The notes: generated from the sequence alone by a model not told the origin. A DNA stretch of 64,000 bases from Flavobacterium sp. JAS (GCF_020991455.1 NZ_JAJMOX010000001.1:186001-250000); one strand, 5' to 3'. Shown: positions 1-9,256, counted from the stretch's first letter. Numbers and translations are program-made.

Positions 1-426
1 ACCCTCTTTTTCCGCAGCAACAGCTTCTAAATCAATAGTGCTTTGAGTTGTCAATGTTTCTTGTGATGAGGTATATGATTTTCCTGAAGCAGATGTAATT
101 TTTAGCTGGTAGTTTTTGTTAGGGACTACTTTAAATTCATTTTCCGAAATATATTTGCCATCTTTTTCGACAAAATGAAACTCATTGTTTTCATTGTCAA
201 CAATTATAACTTTTGCTCCTGATTCAGTTTTTTTTATGGTATCATTAAGAGGTCTTGCTCTTGAAATCTTTATTTCCTGATGTTTTAATTCGTTTGTTAT
301 TGTAGCTTCAACAATCAATGCACTTTCAAAATCTTGATTCTGAAAAGCATATTGCTCTGTACAACTTGACAAAATAACACATGAAAAAAGAAGGAGTGCT
401 GTTTTTTTGAGAATTGATAAATTCAT
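1..426 (-). CDS. DUF4249-type lipoprotein, C-terminus outside the window
   Basis: Reading left from the ATG at 424-426, 142 codons stay open to the window edge, so only the N-terminus is visible. It has a lipoprotein signal peptide (hydrophobic stretch, then LSSCTEQ with the lipobox Cys near residue 22). The part that follows (ESALIVEATITNEL, then ISRARPLND) looks like the start of DUF4249, a Bacteroidota family of outer-membrane-associated lipoproteins usually encoded next to TonB receptors. It starts 18 bp after the receptor stop on the same strand, so the two are very probably co-transcribed. By analogy with SusC/SusD pairs it may help the receptor bind its substrate; that role is inference. 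Confidence 0.75.
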   Translation of the reverse strand, partial: MNLSILKKTALLLFSCVILSSCTEQYAFQNQDFESALIVEATITNELKHQEIKISRARPLNDTIKKTESGAKVIIVDNENNEFHFVEKDGKYISENEFKVVPNKNYQLKITSASGKSYTSSQETLTTQSTIDLEAVAAEKEG

Positions 427-444
427 ATTTATAGGATAAATGAA

Positions 445-3195
445 TTAAAATTTGATGTTATAAGTTATCGTCGGAATTGGCACAGAAAAAATAGAGGTTT
501 TATAGGCCTTGATTTTTTTGTCCTCAGTAACAAAATATACGTTGTACGGATTGTTTCTTCCAAGAACATTATAAACAGAGACATTCCAGAAGCTATGAGC
601 CAGTTTTTTTATCCTGTGATTTCCTTCAATATTAATCCCGATGTCTAATCTGTAATAGTCAGGAATTCGGTATTTATTGCGGTCACTATATAGTGTTAAT
701 GGCTCACCTGCAAAATCATAAGTCGCAATCGGGAAGGTGACAGGTCGGCCGGTTTGATAAACAAAATTAGTTGATAAGCTGTATCTCTTTGTGAATTTGT
801 AATTTAAAATCGCACTAAAATCATGTGGTTTGTCATAATTTGTAGCGAAGTATTCTCCGTTATTTACTTTTTCAGAATCAAATTTACTGTCCAATTTTAT
901 TAAAGCTCGGGAGTAAGTATAACTTAACCAGCCATTAAAATTTCCTTTTTCTTTCTTGATTAAAAATTCAACTCCATAAGCTTTTCCTTCTCCTTGTAAA
1001 AGCTCTGTTTCTATGTTTTTGTTTAATAATAATTCAGCACCAACTTTGTAATCTAGAATATTTTTTGATTTTTTGTAGTAACCTTCAATGCTAAGTTCTA
1101 ATGAGTTTTTAATTATATTTTTAAAAATCCCTAATGAGAATTGATTTGAAGATTGTGGTTTTGTATTTAAATCAGAAAGTTTCCATGTGTCTATTGGAGA
1201 CTGTGTCGTATTGCTCGAAAGTAAGTGTACATATTGGTAGGTTCTGTCAAAACTTGCTTTTATTGATAAATCCGGAAGTATAAAATAACGTGCAGAAATT
1301 CTTGGTTCAAAGCCGCCGTAAGTTTTTATTACATCATTATTCGAATAGGTTTTGGTTTCTGTTACTGTTCTGTCCGATTTTGGAAAGTCGCTTTCATAAA
1401 TGTTTTGAGTAGAAGGCCCAAGTGAAGAAAACATAGAGTAGCGCAATCCTAAATTGATCAATAGCTTATCGTTTACCTTATAGTTTTCGGTAAAAAACAA
1501 TGCTGATTCTAAACCTTTTTCATTTTGTAAATCAATATTTTTAATTTCAGAGTCATTGTTTGTTGGTTTTAGAAAACCGGGATTTACATTGTATAACTTG
1601 CTGCTAATGCCGTAATTAAACACATGCTTTTCATTCAGAATGTATTTCATCTTAAAAATGAACTGAGTTTCGTTTATTCTGTAACCATAATCAAAAGATT
1701 TTTCAGGTTGAGAATTGTAGTTGATATTAAATTTATATTGGCTGCTGGTAATAATAAAGGAAGATTTATTTTTCTCATTAAAATCATGATCCCATTTTAC
1801 GGTCGCTAATTGATTGTTATACTTGTAGACAGAGTCTGAAGAAATACGGTATTTGTCATGACTATAATAGAATGAAGTTTCGAGATTGTCCTTTTTAGTG
1901 AGTTGATGATTGTATTTTAAAAGGATATCATAAAAAGAAGCTTGACTATTTTCTAAATTTGAATCTTTGATAGTTTTTAAAATCCAATCAGAATAACTTG
2001 CTCTACCGCCAAATAGTAAACTGGATTTTCCTTTTACAACCGGAATATCGAGTGTTACATTGCTCATTACAGGTCCAATTCCAGCTTCGCCCGATACTTT
2101 CTCGGTATCGCCACTTTTAGATTTAATGTCAAAAACAGACGAAAGGCGTCCTCCAAATTCGGCTGGAATACTACCTTTATAGATATCTGCCTTTTTTGTT
2201 GTAAAAGGATTCACCGAAGAAAAGAAACCTAAAAAATGAGACGGATTGTATAGAACAGCATTGTCTAATAAAAAGAGGTTTTGGTCATCTTTTCCTCCTC
2301 GAACATTAAAGCCGGCAGAGCCTTCTCCAGTTGTTTTTATACCAGGAAGTGTTGTTGCAACTTTAAAAATGTCTCTTTCGCCTAATATTAAAGGAACATT
2401 TTTGATGTTCTCAATATCAATACTAGTAAGACCTGTTATAGCCGAAGTTACATTTCTTGTTTTTTTATTTTCAATAACAATCTCTTTTAGAGCATTTACA
2501 TTTTCTTCCAGATTAAAATCAACCTTTCCATTACTATAAAGGACAATTTTTTTGAGTTTTGTTCCATGAGTAAGAGATAGTGTTTCGATTGTATTAATTC
2601 CTGCGGGTATTTTAAAACTGTAATAACCATTTACATCACTTGTTGTACTAAAGTCTTTATCTTTTACCTTAACAGTAACATTGTATTCGGGTTTTCCTGA
2701 GGTTTTATTTCTGATGTAACCTGACAAAGTATGCATTTGCAAATTATTTGCTAAAGATTGTTTTCCTAGCATAATAATCGAGTCAGAATCTCTTTTTGTG
2801 TCCTTTAGATATTGTTTGTTATAAATGGGTGCGGCTAGTGGTTTATCATTTTTAAAAGGAGTATTTTCAAAATACTTCTCAGATATAGAATTTGATATTA
2901 AAGATGCATTACTTAAAATGATGCTATTTCTATCAATGTAATAGTTTATGGTTGTATTATTAAAAATGTCATCTAAAACTATTGTAATAGATGTATTTTG
3001 AAATTTCCCAGAAATGAGCTCGTCGTTAGATAACCATTGTTCATTAAAATAAAAATGAAAAGCACTGTTGTTTTCGATTATTTCAATGACCTTTTTCCGT
3101 GTTACATTAGAATATTCTATAGAAATATTTTTTTCTTGAGAAAAAAGGAAGATCGGTAGTAAAAAGAATAAGAAACCTAAGAGATGTTTTTTCAT
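445..3195 (-). CDS. TonB-dependent outer membrane receptor with STN and carboxypeptidase-regulatory domains
   Basis: The start is taken as the ATG at 3195 (MKKHLLG); an in-frame TTG lies 12 bp upstream. Order of parts: signal peptide (about 1-20, ending FLFSQ); STN-like domain (about 22-100, containing RKKVIEIIENN and FHFYFNEQWL); carboxypeptidase-regulatory-like beta-sandwich (about 155-240, LSGYIRNKTSG); plug (about 250-370, with FNVRGGKDDQNLFLLDNAV); then a 22-strand-type barrel ending in an aromatic-rich C-terminus. The ATG overlaps the upstream gene's stop (TAATG) and a DUF4249 gene follows. STN domains usually interact with FecR-type anti-sigma factors, but no FecI/FecR pair is visible here. 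Substrate unknown. Confidence 0.85.
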   Translation of the reverse strand: MKKHLLGFLFFLLPIFLFSQEKNISIEYSNVTRKKVIEIIENNSAFHFYFNEQWLSNDELISGKFQNTSITIVLDDIFNNTTINYYIDRNSIILSNASLISNSISEKYFENTPFKNDKPLAAPIYNKQYLKDTKRDSDSIIMLGKQSLANNLQMHTLSGYIRNKTSGKPEYNVTVKVKDKDFSTTSDVNGYYSFKIPAGINTIETLSLTHGTKLKKIVLYSNGKVDFNLEENVNALKEIVIENKKTRNVTSAITGLTSIDIENIKNVPLILGERDIFKVATTLPGIKTTGEGSAGFNVRGGKDDQNLFLLDNAVLYNPSHFLGFFSSVNPFTTKKADIYKGSIPAEFGGRLSSVFDIKSKSGDTEKVSGEAGIGPVMSNVTLDIPVVKGKSSLLFGGRASYSDWILKTIKDSNLENSQASFYDILLKYNHQLTKKDNLETSFYYSHDKYRISSDSVYKYNNQLATVKWDHDFNEKNKSSFIITSSQYKFNINYNSQPEKSFDYGYRINETQFIFKMKYILNEKHVFNYGISSKLYNVNPGFLKPTNNDSEIKNIDLQNEKGLESALFFTENYKVNDKLLINLGLRYSMFSSLGPSTQNIYESDFPKSDRTVTETKTYSNNDVIKTYGGFEPRISARYFILPDLSIKASFDRTYQYVHLLSSNTTQSPIDTWKLSDLNTKPQSSNQFSLGIFKNIIKNSLELSIEGYYKKSKNILDYKVGAELLLNKNIETELLQGEGKAYGVEFLIKKEKGNFNGWLSYTYSRALIKLDSKFDSEKVNNGEYFATNYDKPHDFSAILNYKFTKRYSLSTNFVYQTGRPVTFPIATYDFAGEPLTLYSDRNKYRIPDYYRLDIGINIEGNHRIKKLAHSFWNVSVYNVLGRNNPYNVYFVTEDKKIKAYKTSIFSVPIPTITYNIKF

Positions 3196-3926
3196 TAAAT
3201 TTTCCAACTAAGACTTTGTAAATTGTTATCAATAAATTTTATCAAATCTGCTTTAAATTGATCTGGATTAGTTTCTTCCAGAAATTTATTCTTTCTGTAA
3301 TAATCTTTAATTTCAGATTTTAATTGAGGGAATATTGATGAAATCTCCTTTTGAGTATTTATCGTTCTGAATTTTGATTCAAAAAGAAGTTCGGAATTAC
3401 TATGTTCTTCAAACTCTGTATATACTGCACTTTCGGTAACAACTTCTTTGGAGGTTTTAAAATGCTTGATATATAAGGAAAAATTTTTTCCCAGATATTT
3501 TTCTTCAAAAAAACCGGTTGCATCTTTTGGGTATTTGTATTTATTATCAATATTGACAAATGTTTTTCCTCCTATCAAAAAGTAATCGGTTTTTTCGCTT
3601 ATTAAGTCAATGGCTAATGAATTAGTGTTTCCAAATGATTTTACAAGTTGGTCTTTGTAGATGTCATACTTTATAGGGACATTTTCATATAGTTGATTGT
3701 CATAATAAATAGTACCAGTGACAAAATTTTTGTTTAAATAGTAATTATGATCATTTTTAAGATTGTAATGATCGATATGAATTTTGCCGTTATTACTATT
3801 TAGAATTTCATCTCCAACGGTTTTGTCAAAATAATTGGAGATTTCTTTTTTTGCATTTGATTGGCAAAAACTGGAGTAGCTTATAAGGATAGAAATTATT
3901 GTTGCGTAATTTATCTGTTTCAGCAT
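3195..3926 (-). CDS. secreted protein of unknown function, first gene of the receptor operon
   Basis: A 243-aa protein with an N-terminal signal peptide (about 1-22, ISILISYSSFCQS). I do not recognise a family with confidence. The body contains runs such as GTIYYDNQLYENVPIKYDIY and TDYFLIGGKTFVNIDN, and ends with a hydrophilic helical stretch (KDYYRKNKFLEET). The spacing of Tyr/Asp-rich strands suggests a beta-rich periplasmic or surface protein. Its stop codon overlaps the ATG of the downstream TonB receptor, so translation is probably coupled and the product likely serves the same system as the receptor and the DUF4249 lipoprotein. Confidence 0.7.
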   Translation of the reverse strand: MLKQINYATIISILISYSSFCQSNAKKEISNYFDKTVGDEILNSNNGKIHIDHYNLKNDHNYYLNKNFVTGTIYYDNQLYENVPIKYDIYKDQLVKSFGNTNSLAIDLISEKTDYFLIGGKTFVNIDNKYKYPKDATGFFEEKYLGKNFSLYIKHFKTSKEVVTESAVYTEFEEHSNSELLFESKFRTINTQKEISSIFPQLKSEIKDYYRKNKFLEETNPDQFKADLIKFIDNNLQSLSWKI

Positions 3927-4030
3927 TTAAGATTTTTTTGTAAGGAAATTTAAATGTAAGGCAATTGAAATAAATTAACAGTATTATTTTGCAATTTTTT
4001 TGCAGTTTTGTGCAATTTTATTGATTTATA

Positions 4031-4065
4031 ACAAAAAATTCCGTTTCAGTTAAATGAAACGGGAT
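4031..4065 (-). terminator. intrinsic terminator downstream of the HTH gene
   Basis: Perfect 8-bp stem CCGTTTCA (4041-4048) / TGAAACGG (4055-4062) with a 6-nt loop. On the minus strand it is followed by a T-rich tract (4031-4040). It lies 50 bp past the stop of the HTH regulator. Confidence 0.75.
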
Positions 4066-4068
4066 TTC

Positions 4069-4099
4069 TCTATGAATAAACTTTTAAGTAAACTAAGAT
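4069..4099. repeat. direct repeat copy 1 (partner at 6590-6619)
   Basis: A 31-bp stretch beginning TCTATGAATAAAC and ending AGTAAACTAAGAT. It recurs almost unchanged at 6590-6619 in the same orientation, differing by one substitution and one or two single-base indels in the middle. Each copy sits between the stop codon of a minus-strand gene and that gene's terminator. The two copies bracket the HTH/surface-protein block. Confidence 0.8.
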
Positions 4100-4114
4100 T
4101 AGGAATGTCTGGTT

Positions 4115-5077
4115 TTAAAATAATAAGTCAACTTGAGAATTAATCTTTTCAATATAATAATCTATTTTTCGAATGGCTCGATTAAAGAATAGATTTTGTT
4201 CCTTAATTCCTGATTGTCCTAAAGGTTTTGAGTTTATAATTTGCTGTTTGAAAAATTGGTGCACGTTTTTACAACTTTCTTCATTATCAGTAATAAAATA
4301 TCCCAGCAGTGTATAAGGAACAAACATAGTTAGCTTTTCTTCTGTTTCTATGAGCATATTATTGTTTAATAATATTAACTCATTATAATAAATATTAAAA
4401 TTATTATTTGCCGTATTACATTTTTCCTGAATTAAATTGATAATTCTTTTCAAGTCTTTGCATAAAGCATTTGCATTTTTTAAAGAAAGTAAACCTGCCT
4501 CATGAAAGTATAAAATTTGTTGTAAACTACTGTTTATTGTAGTGTCGTTCCAAATTTCATTTACTACAGTGTTTTCGTATACACTTTTTAATTTTTGCAT
4601 GTATTCTGCAAATGATTCTTCGATTATAAAACTTTCAAAAGTTACTTTTTTTTGATGGCTGTTTAAAAGGTTGAGCCAGACAAAAGCTTTGAATTTTGAT
4701 AAAATCGTTCCGTCCATAAAATAAAAAAGCGGAATATCTTTGGCGGAATAAAATAGTGTTGTTTTTGGATTTTTTGTTAGTATTTCGATTTGTTCTGCTG
4801 ATGTTTTGAAATATTGAAGCATATCTTTTAACGTTTCTATTTCAATAGTTTTTTCAACAATTACCTTTTCTTTTTTAGAAAATAAATTATCCAGCGAAAT
4901 ATTAAAATGATCTGCTAGTTTGATAGTTTCGTCTATCGAAAATTTACTTTTTCCAGATATTCTTCTATGAGATGCGTCATAGCTTATTTCTAAAACTGTT
5001 GCAATCTCATCTATTACAGAAGCTGATTTTGGGATTGTACTTCTAATTGCCTTTAAAAAAGATTCCTGATATTTCAT
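4115..5077 (-). CDS. helix-turn-helix transcriptional regulator
   Basis: A 320-aa protein with an N-terminal HTH resembling the Cro/CI type (about residues 17-65: VIDEIATVLEISYDASHRRI, then FSIDETIKLADHFNISLDNLF). The rest is a large helical, Leu/Ile/Asn-rich region without a recognisable enzyme motif, probably a ligand- or partner-sensing domain. It is transcribed divergently from two secreted-protein genes. A pair of related 14-bp sequences lies in the shared upstream region, so it probably controls itself and the divergent genes (inference). It has its own terminator. Confidence 0.75.
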   Translation of the reverse strand: MKYQESFLKAIRSTIPKSASVIDEIATVLEISYDASHRRISGKSKFSIDETIKLADHFNISLDNLFSKKEKVIVEKTIEIETLKDMLQYFKTSAEQIEILTKNPKTTLFYSAKDIPLFYFMDGTILSKFKAFVWLNLLNSHQKKVTFESFIIEESFAEYMQKLKSVYENTVVNEIWNDTTINSSLQQILYFHEAGLLSLKNANALCKDLKRIINLIQEKCNTANNNFNIYYNELILLNNNMLIETEEKLTMFVPYTLLGYFITDNEESCKNVHQFFKQQIINSKPLGQSGIKEQNLFFNRAIRKIDYYIEKINSQVDLLF

Positions 5078-5080
5078 AAT

Positions 5081-5147
5081 TTGCGATAATCACAAATATA
5101 AGAAATAGTTTTATTGATTTAAGCAAATCGATATGTGATAATTGCAA
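5081..5147. promoter_or_regulatory. candidate operator pair between the regulator and the divergent genes
   Basis: TTGCGATAATCACA at 5081-5094 and TGTGATAATTGCAA at 5134-5147 form an inverted repeat matching at 12 of 14 positions, with centres 53 bp apart (about five helical turns). The first site abuts the regulator start codon (5077) and the second lies 34 bp before the start at 5181. That placement is what an autoregulated divergent promoter would show; binding is inferred. Confidence 0.5.
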
Positions 5148-5180
5148 TAGGTTTGTCCTGTAATTTTAAAACAATAATTT

Positions 5181-5924
5181 ATGAAAACATCAATTTTAGT
5201 AGTTCTTAGTTTTGTTTTTGGATGTTCTTACGGTCAGAATTCTATTCTAGTTCAAAATGATTCTGTCGAGCAACATTCACAAATCTTCAGTCTTTCGCCA
5301 ATGTCTAAAAAGGTAGATGAAGTAAACGGGCTTGTATTAGGAATTGGTCATGTTGAGAATAAAAATATAGAAAACCAAACCATTAATGGTATAAATATAG
5401 AAGCAAATCCGGCACCGGTTGTTGGAGCTTTTATGGCATTTATGTCATTGGGATACCTGCCTGAAATAATTAAGAATAACAAGAAGAGTGATAGCATTAA
5501 AAACACAGAAGAAGGTTATAAAATTAAGAATATGAGTTATACTCCCCATTTAAAATTGAATGGATTGAATATTAGTACGGGATGTTTTTTTACTACAACT
5601 AGTATGAGCGGATTAAATATTTCTGCCGGAAATAAATTCAAAAATTTTAATGGACTATCGATTACTGTTTTAGGAACAATTGCTGACCATCAAAACGGAA
5701 TTGCGATTGGTATTTATAATGCTAATAATGATTTAGCGGGTTCAACAGTAGGAGTTTATAATCAATCGTATCAATTAAGCGGTTTGCATTTAGGAATTTT
5801 TAATCAAACCAGAATTAATAGGGGATTACAAATTGGGGTTTTAAACAAATCAAATTCAAAAGGTTTTCAATTAGGACTTTGGAATGTAAATAATAAAAGG
5901 TCAATGCCTTTTTTAAATTGGTAA
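5181..5924 (+). CDS. secreted protein with LA_2272-like surface repeats
   Basis: A 247-aa protein with a signal peptide (about 1-18, VVLSFVFGCSYGQ). The second half is built from short repeats of roughly 14-22 residues with the pattern G-L-x-I/L-x-hydrophobic-x-N, for example LNGLNISTG, MSGLNISAG, NGIAIGIYNANN, STVGVYNQS, GLHLGIFNQ, GLQIGVLNK and GFQLGLWNVN. This resembles the LA_2272-type surface repeat seen in spirochaetes and Bacteroidota. Such repeats are expected to form a regular beta structure at the cell surface. The next gene starts one base after this stop codon. Function unknown. Confidence 0.65.
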   Translation: MKTSILVVLSFVFGCSYGQNSILVQNDSVEQHSQIFSLSPMSKKVDEVNGLVLGIGHVENKNIENQTINGINIEANPAPVVGAFMAFMSLGYLPEIIKNNKKSDSIKNTEEGYKIKNMSYTPHLKLNGLNISTGCFFTTTSMSGLNISAGNKFKNFNGLSITVLGTIADHQNGIAIGIYNANNDLAGSTVGVYNQSYQLSGLHLGIFNQTRINRGLQIGVLNKSNSKGFQLGLWNVNNKRSMPFLNW

Positions 5925-5925
5925 G

Positions 5926-6546
5926 ATGATGAATAAACTATTTTTAATATTGATTTGCATAATTTCTCAATTTGCTTTTTCTCAAAATGATAAATCATCT
6001 CCAATAAATGAATATGAAAGAATTTATGTCGAAGCTGGTTTTGTACAGCCAATAGGAAAGCTGTCTAATAAATTTGAATTGTCACCATCATTTGGTTTTT
6101 GGTTTAGAAATAAAATGGATAGGGAAGATTATATCGATTTTGGATTTAATTTTTTTATACCAAAAAATCCGATCGAGCCCAATTTTAAATATCGTGATTC
6201 AGTTGTACAATATAAATCGAGTCATTTTGCTATAAATATCGGAACGCGTTTTGCAAAAGTTATTCCGTTATCTCAGCGAACGACAAATTTTAATTTAGAA
6301 TGGAATTCAGGAATTGGGTTGGCGTTGAATTTTTATAATGCTCCAAAGGAATTAGAGTTTGATGACGGGGAACATACAAAAGAGGTTTTGACTACATTTT
6401 ATCTGTCGCAAGGAATTAAGGTTAATTATAAAAATGTTGGATTGCAATGTCATTATCAATGGTCACCTTATAATTTATTTAATGATCAGGTTGAAAAAGA
6501 TTTTGGCTCGCAGAGTTTAATGTTTGGAATAGTTTATCGACAATAG
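5926..6546 (+). CDS. probable outer-membrane beta-barrel protein, function unknown
   Basis: A 206-aa protein with a signal peptide (LFLILICIISQFAFSQ). The start may be this ATG or the ATG immediately after it. The mature part has alternating aromatic strands (FGFWFRNKMDREDYIDFGFNFF, HFAINIGTRFAKV, LEWNSGIGLALNFYN, GLQCHYQWSPYNLF) and a C-terminal LMFGIVYRQ, as in small outer-membrane barrels. It starts one base after the surface-repeat gene and is followed by a terminator, so the two form a short operon divergent from the HTH regulator. Confidence 0.65.
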   Translation: MMNKLFLILICIISQFAFSQNDKSSPINEYERIYVEAGFVQPIGKLSNKFELSPSFGFWFRNKMDREDYIDFGFNFFIPKNPIEPNFKYRDSVVQYKSSHFAINIGTRFAKVIPLSQRTTNFNLEWNSGIGLALNFYNAPKELEFDDGEHTKEVLTTFYLSQGIKVNYKNVGLQCHYQWSPYNLFNDQVEKDFGSQSLMFGIVYRQ

Positions 6547-6555
6547 TAAAAAACT

Positions 6556-6590
6556 AAAAACCCCAAGTCAAATAAATGAATTGGGGTTTT
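6556..6590. terminator. bidirectional terminator
   Basis: Stem AAAAACCCCAA (6556-6566) / TTGGGGTTTT (6581-6590) with a 14-nt loop. It serves the convergent gene ending at 6546 and pnp ending at 6624. Confidence 0.75.
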
Positions 6591-6619
6591 CTATGAATAA
6601 ACCTTTAGTAAACTAAGAT
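6590..6619. repeat. direct repeat copy 2 (partner at 4069-4099)
   Basis: A 30-bp near-copy of 4069-4099 (TCTATGAATAAAC ... GTAAACTAAGAT) located 5 bp past the pnp stop codon. Confidence 0.8.
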
Positions 6620-6623
6620 CTGA

Positions 6624-8759
6624 TTACTCTTTTTTCTCCTCACGTGGAGGTCTTTGTAAAAGCGCTTTTCTTGACACTTTTTCTTTTTTAGTTTTAGGAT
6701 CAACTCCTAGGTATTTCACTTCAAATACATCGCCCATGTTTACAACATCAGTAACATTTTCAGTACGTTCCCAAGCTAATTCAGAAACGTGTAATAAAAC
6801 CTCGTTTCCTGGCGCAGAAGTATATTCTACTACAGCTCCAAAATCTAACATTTTAATTACTTTTACTTCATAAGCTTCTCCCATTTGTGGTTTGAAAGTG
6901 ATTGACTTAATTTTAGCCAATACTGCTTCAATTCCAGCAGGATCTGTACCTAAGATTTCGATAACACCTTCGTCATTTACCTCGTTGATTACGATAGTTG
7001 TTCCGGTAGCTTTTTGTAATTCCTGAATTACTTTTCCACCAGGTCCAATTAACGCTCCAATAAAGTTTCCAGGAATAGTTCTGGTAATGATTTTTGGAGA
7101 ATGCGCTTTAACATCTGCATTTGGTTTAGCAAGAGTTTCAAGCAATTTCCCTAAAATATGCAAACGTCCATCACGAGCCTGAGCCAAAGCCTGCTCCATA
7201 ATTTCGTATTTCAATCCGTCAATTTTAATATCCATTTGACAAGCTGTAATACCTTCTGAAGTTCCAGTTACTTTGAAATCCATATCTCCTAAGTGATCTT
7301 CATCACCTAAAATGTCAGATAAAACCGCAAAACGATCACCATCAGTAATCAATCCCATAGCAATACCAGAAACTGGACGAATCATTTGAATACCGGCATC
7401 CATTAACGCTAATGTTCCAGCACAAACTGTAGCCATAGAAGAGGATCCATTTGATTCTAATACTTCAGAAACAACTCTGATAGTATATGGATTTTCAGCA
7501 GGAATCATGTTTTTCAATGCTCTTTGTGCTAAGTTTCCGTGACCAACTTCTCTTCTTGAAGTTCCTCTTAAAGGACGAGCTTCTCCTGTAGAAAATGGAG
7601 GGAAGTTATAATGCAAATAGAATTTTTCTTCTCCTTGTTCAGATGGTGAATCAATTTGGTTTGCTTCTCTAGATGTTCCTAAAGTTGCAGTTGCCAATGC
7701 TTGAGTTTCTCCACGTGTAAACAATGCAGAACCGTGTACAGATGGTAAATAATCTACTTCACACCAGATAGGTCTGATTTCTGTAGTTTTTCTTCCGTCT
7801 AGACGAGTTCCTAAGTCTAAAGTTACGTTACGAACAGCTTCTTTATTGGTTTTGTAGAAATATTTAGAAACTAAGTCTCCGTTTTCTGCCAATTCTTCTT
7901 CTGTAAATAATGCTTTTACTTCTTCTTTTACAGCATCAAACGCAGCAGAACGTTCGTGTTTAGCCGAACCAACTTTTGCAATGTTGTAAATTTTATCATA
8001 AGCCGCTGCTTTTACTTTTGCGTAAATAGCATCGTCAGTTTTTTCAGTTTCATAAGTACGAACTTCTTTTTTTCCAAAAGCAATTGCTAATCTTTCCTGA
8101 GCAGCAATTTGTACTTTAATATGTTCGTGAGCAAATTTAATTGCTTCTAACATTTCAGCTTCTGAGATTTCTTTCATTTCTCCTTCTACCATTGCGATAG
8201 AATCAGTCGAAGCTCCAATCATCATATCTATATCAGATAATTCTAATTGTGCACGAGATGGATTGATGATAAATTTACCGTCAATTCTTCCAACTCTCGC
8301 TTCAGAAATTAAAGTTTCAAAGGGAATGTCAGACAATGCAAGTGCTGCCGAAGCGGCTAATCCTGCTAATGCATCCGGCATTACTTCTTCGTCATGAGAC
8401 ATTAACTGAATCATAACCTGAACTTCTGCGTGATAGTCACTTGGGAAAAGCGGACGTAAAACACGGTCAACTAATCTCATTGTTAATACTTCGCTGTCGC
8501 TAGGGCGAGCTTCTCTCTTGAAGAAACCACCTGGAAAACGACCTGCTGCTGCAAATTTTTCGCGGTAATCTACCGTTAACGGTAAAAAGTCAATACCTGG
8601 ACTTGCTTTTCTTGATGATACAACTGTTCCTAAAATAACAGTTTTACCAATTCTTACTACTACAGAACCATCAGCTTGTTTAGCTAAACGCCCTGTCTCG
8701 ATTGTGATGCTTCTGCCATCACCTAAATCGATACTTTCTACAAATAATTGTGGAATCAT
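6624..8759 (-). CDS. pnp: polyribonucleotide nucleotidyltransferase (PNPase)
   Basis: A 711-aa protein of the usual PNPase length. It degrades RNA 3' to 5' using phosphate, as a trimer. Order of parts: first RNase PH-like core (about 15-145, with [19 protein letters not shown]), helical linker, second RNase PH core (about 320-545, [20 protein letters not shown]), KH domain with the GxxG loop in [15 protein letters not shown] (about 567-600), and an S1 domain (about 630-700, [21 protein letters not shown]). It lies downstream of rpsO on the same strand, as in many bacteria. Confidence 0.97.
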   Translation of the reverse strand: MIPQLFVESIDLGDGRSITIETGRLAKQADGSVVVRIGKTVILGTVVSSRKASPGIDFLPLTVDYREKFAAAGRFPGGFFKREARPSDSEVLTMRLVDRVLRPLFPSDYHAEVQVMIQLMSHDEEVMPDALAGLAASAALALSDIPFETLISEARVGRIDGKFIINPSRAQLELSDIDMMIGASTDSIAMVEGEMKEISEAEMLEAIKFAHEHIKVQIAAQERLAIAFGKKEVRTYETEKTDDAIYAKVKAAAYDKIYNIAKVGSAKHERSAAFDAVKEEVKALFTEEELAENGDLVSKYFYKTNKEAVRNVTLDLGTRLDGRKTTEIRPIWCEVDYLPSVHGSALFTRGETQALATATLGTSREANQIDSPSEQGEEKFYLHYNFPPFSTGEARPLRGTSRREVGHGNLAQRALKNMIPAENPYTIRVVSEVLESNGSSSMATVCAGTLALMDAGIQMIRPVSGIAMGLITDGDRFAVLSDILGDEDHLGDMDFKVTGTSEGITACQMDIKIDGLKYEIMEQALAQARDGRLHILGKLLETLAKPNADVKAHSPKIITRTIPGNFIGALIGPGGKVIQELQKATGTTIVINEVNDEGVIEILGTDPAGIEAVLAKIKSITFKPQMGEAYEVKVIKMLDFGAVVEYTSAPGNEVLLHVSELAWERTENVTDVVNMGDVFEVKYLGVDPKTKKEKVSRKALLQRPPREEKKE

Positions 8760-8894
8760 AATTTTTTCCTTATTGGTTATACAATGGGTTTTAGTTGTGT
8801 TGTAGTTGTTGTGTGTAGTTGTTGTTTATTCTAAAACCCAATGAAAAACCAAACTTTTTTTCTTTTAAAAATGCTTGTAATATTTATAATCTGT

Positions 8895-8927
8895 AAAAAC
8901 AAAAAGAGGCACTTTCGCACCTCTTTT
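8895..8927 (-). terminator. terminator after rpsO
   Basis: AAAAGAGG (8902-8909) and CCTCTTTT (8920-8927) form an 8-bp stem with a 10-nt loop. On the minus strand it is followed by T-rich sequence. It suggests that rpsO is at least partly transcribed separately from pnp. Confidence 0.65.
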
Positions 8928-8936
8928 CTATATTGA

Positions 8937-9203
8937 TTATTTTCTGATATTCAATACTTTGATAATCTCACGATATCTGTTGATCTCTTTCTTTTTCAAG
9001 TAATCCAACAAAGCTCTTCTTTTACCTACTAATAGTACAAGTGAACGCTCAGTGTTGTAATCGTGACGATTTTTTTTCAAGTGCTCAGTTAAGTGTGAAA
9101 TTCTGTAAGTGAACAATGCAATCTGACCTTCTGCGCTTCCAGTGTTTGTTGCAGCACCGTGTTGAGCGAAAATCTCTTCTTTCTTTTCTTTAGTTAAATA
9201 CAT
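8937..9203 (-). CDS. rpsO: 30S ribosomal protein S15
   Basis: 88 aa, the usual length. The signature is present: GSAEGQIALFTYRISHLTEHLKKNRHDYNTERSLVLLVGKRRALLDYLKK matches the S15 core helices that bind the 16S rRNA three-way junction. It is followed by a terminator and then pnp. The 5' region contains a strong flavobacterial -7 element, as expected for a ribosomal protein gene. Confidence 0.97.
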   Translation of the reverse strand: MYLTKEKKEEIFAQHGAATNTGSAEGQIALFTYRISHLTEHLKKNRHDYNTERSLVLLVGKRRALLDYLKKKEINRYREIIKVLNIRK

Positions 9204-9256
9204 TCCAATATTATTTAATGATTTTTATGTAGTCGTACATCTTTTGTAAGACGGTG

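Noticed and set aside
2246..2539. 97-codon plus-strand ORF inside the TonB receptor gene
   Set aside because: It is antisense to a clearly coding plug/sandwich region and has no family resemblance.
3195..3207. TTG start for the TonB receptor four codons upstream
   Set aside because: The ATG at 3195 overlaps the upstream stop as TAATG and gives a normal signal peptide start.
5867..6052. 61-codon minus-strand ORF across two plus-strand genes
   Set aside because: Both plus-strand genes have signal peptides and proper spacing; the minus frame has no support.
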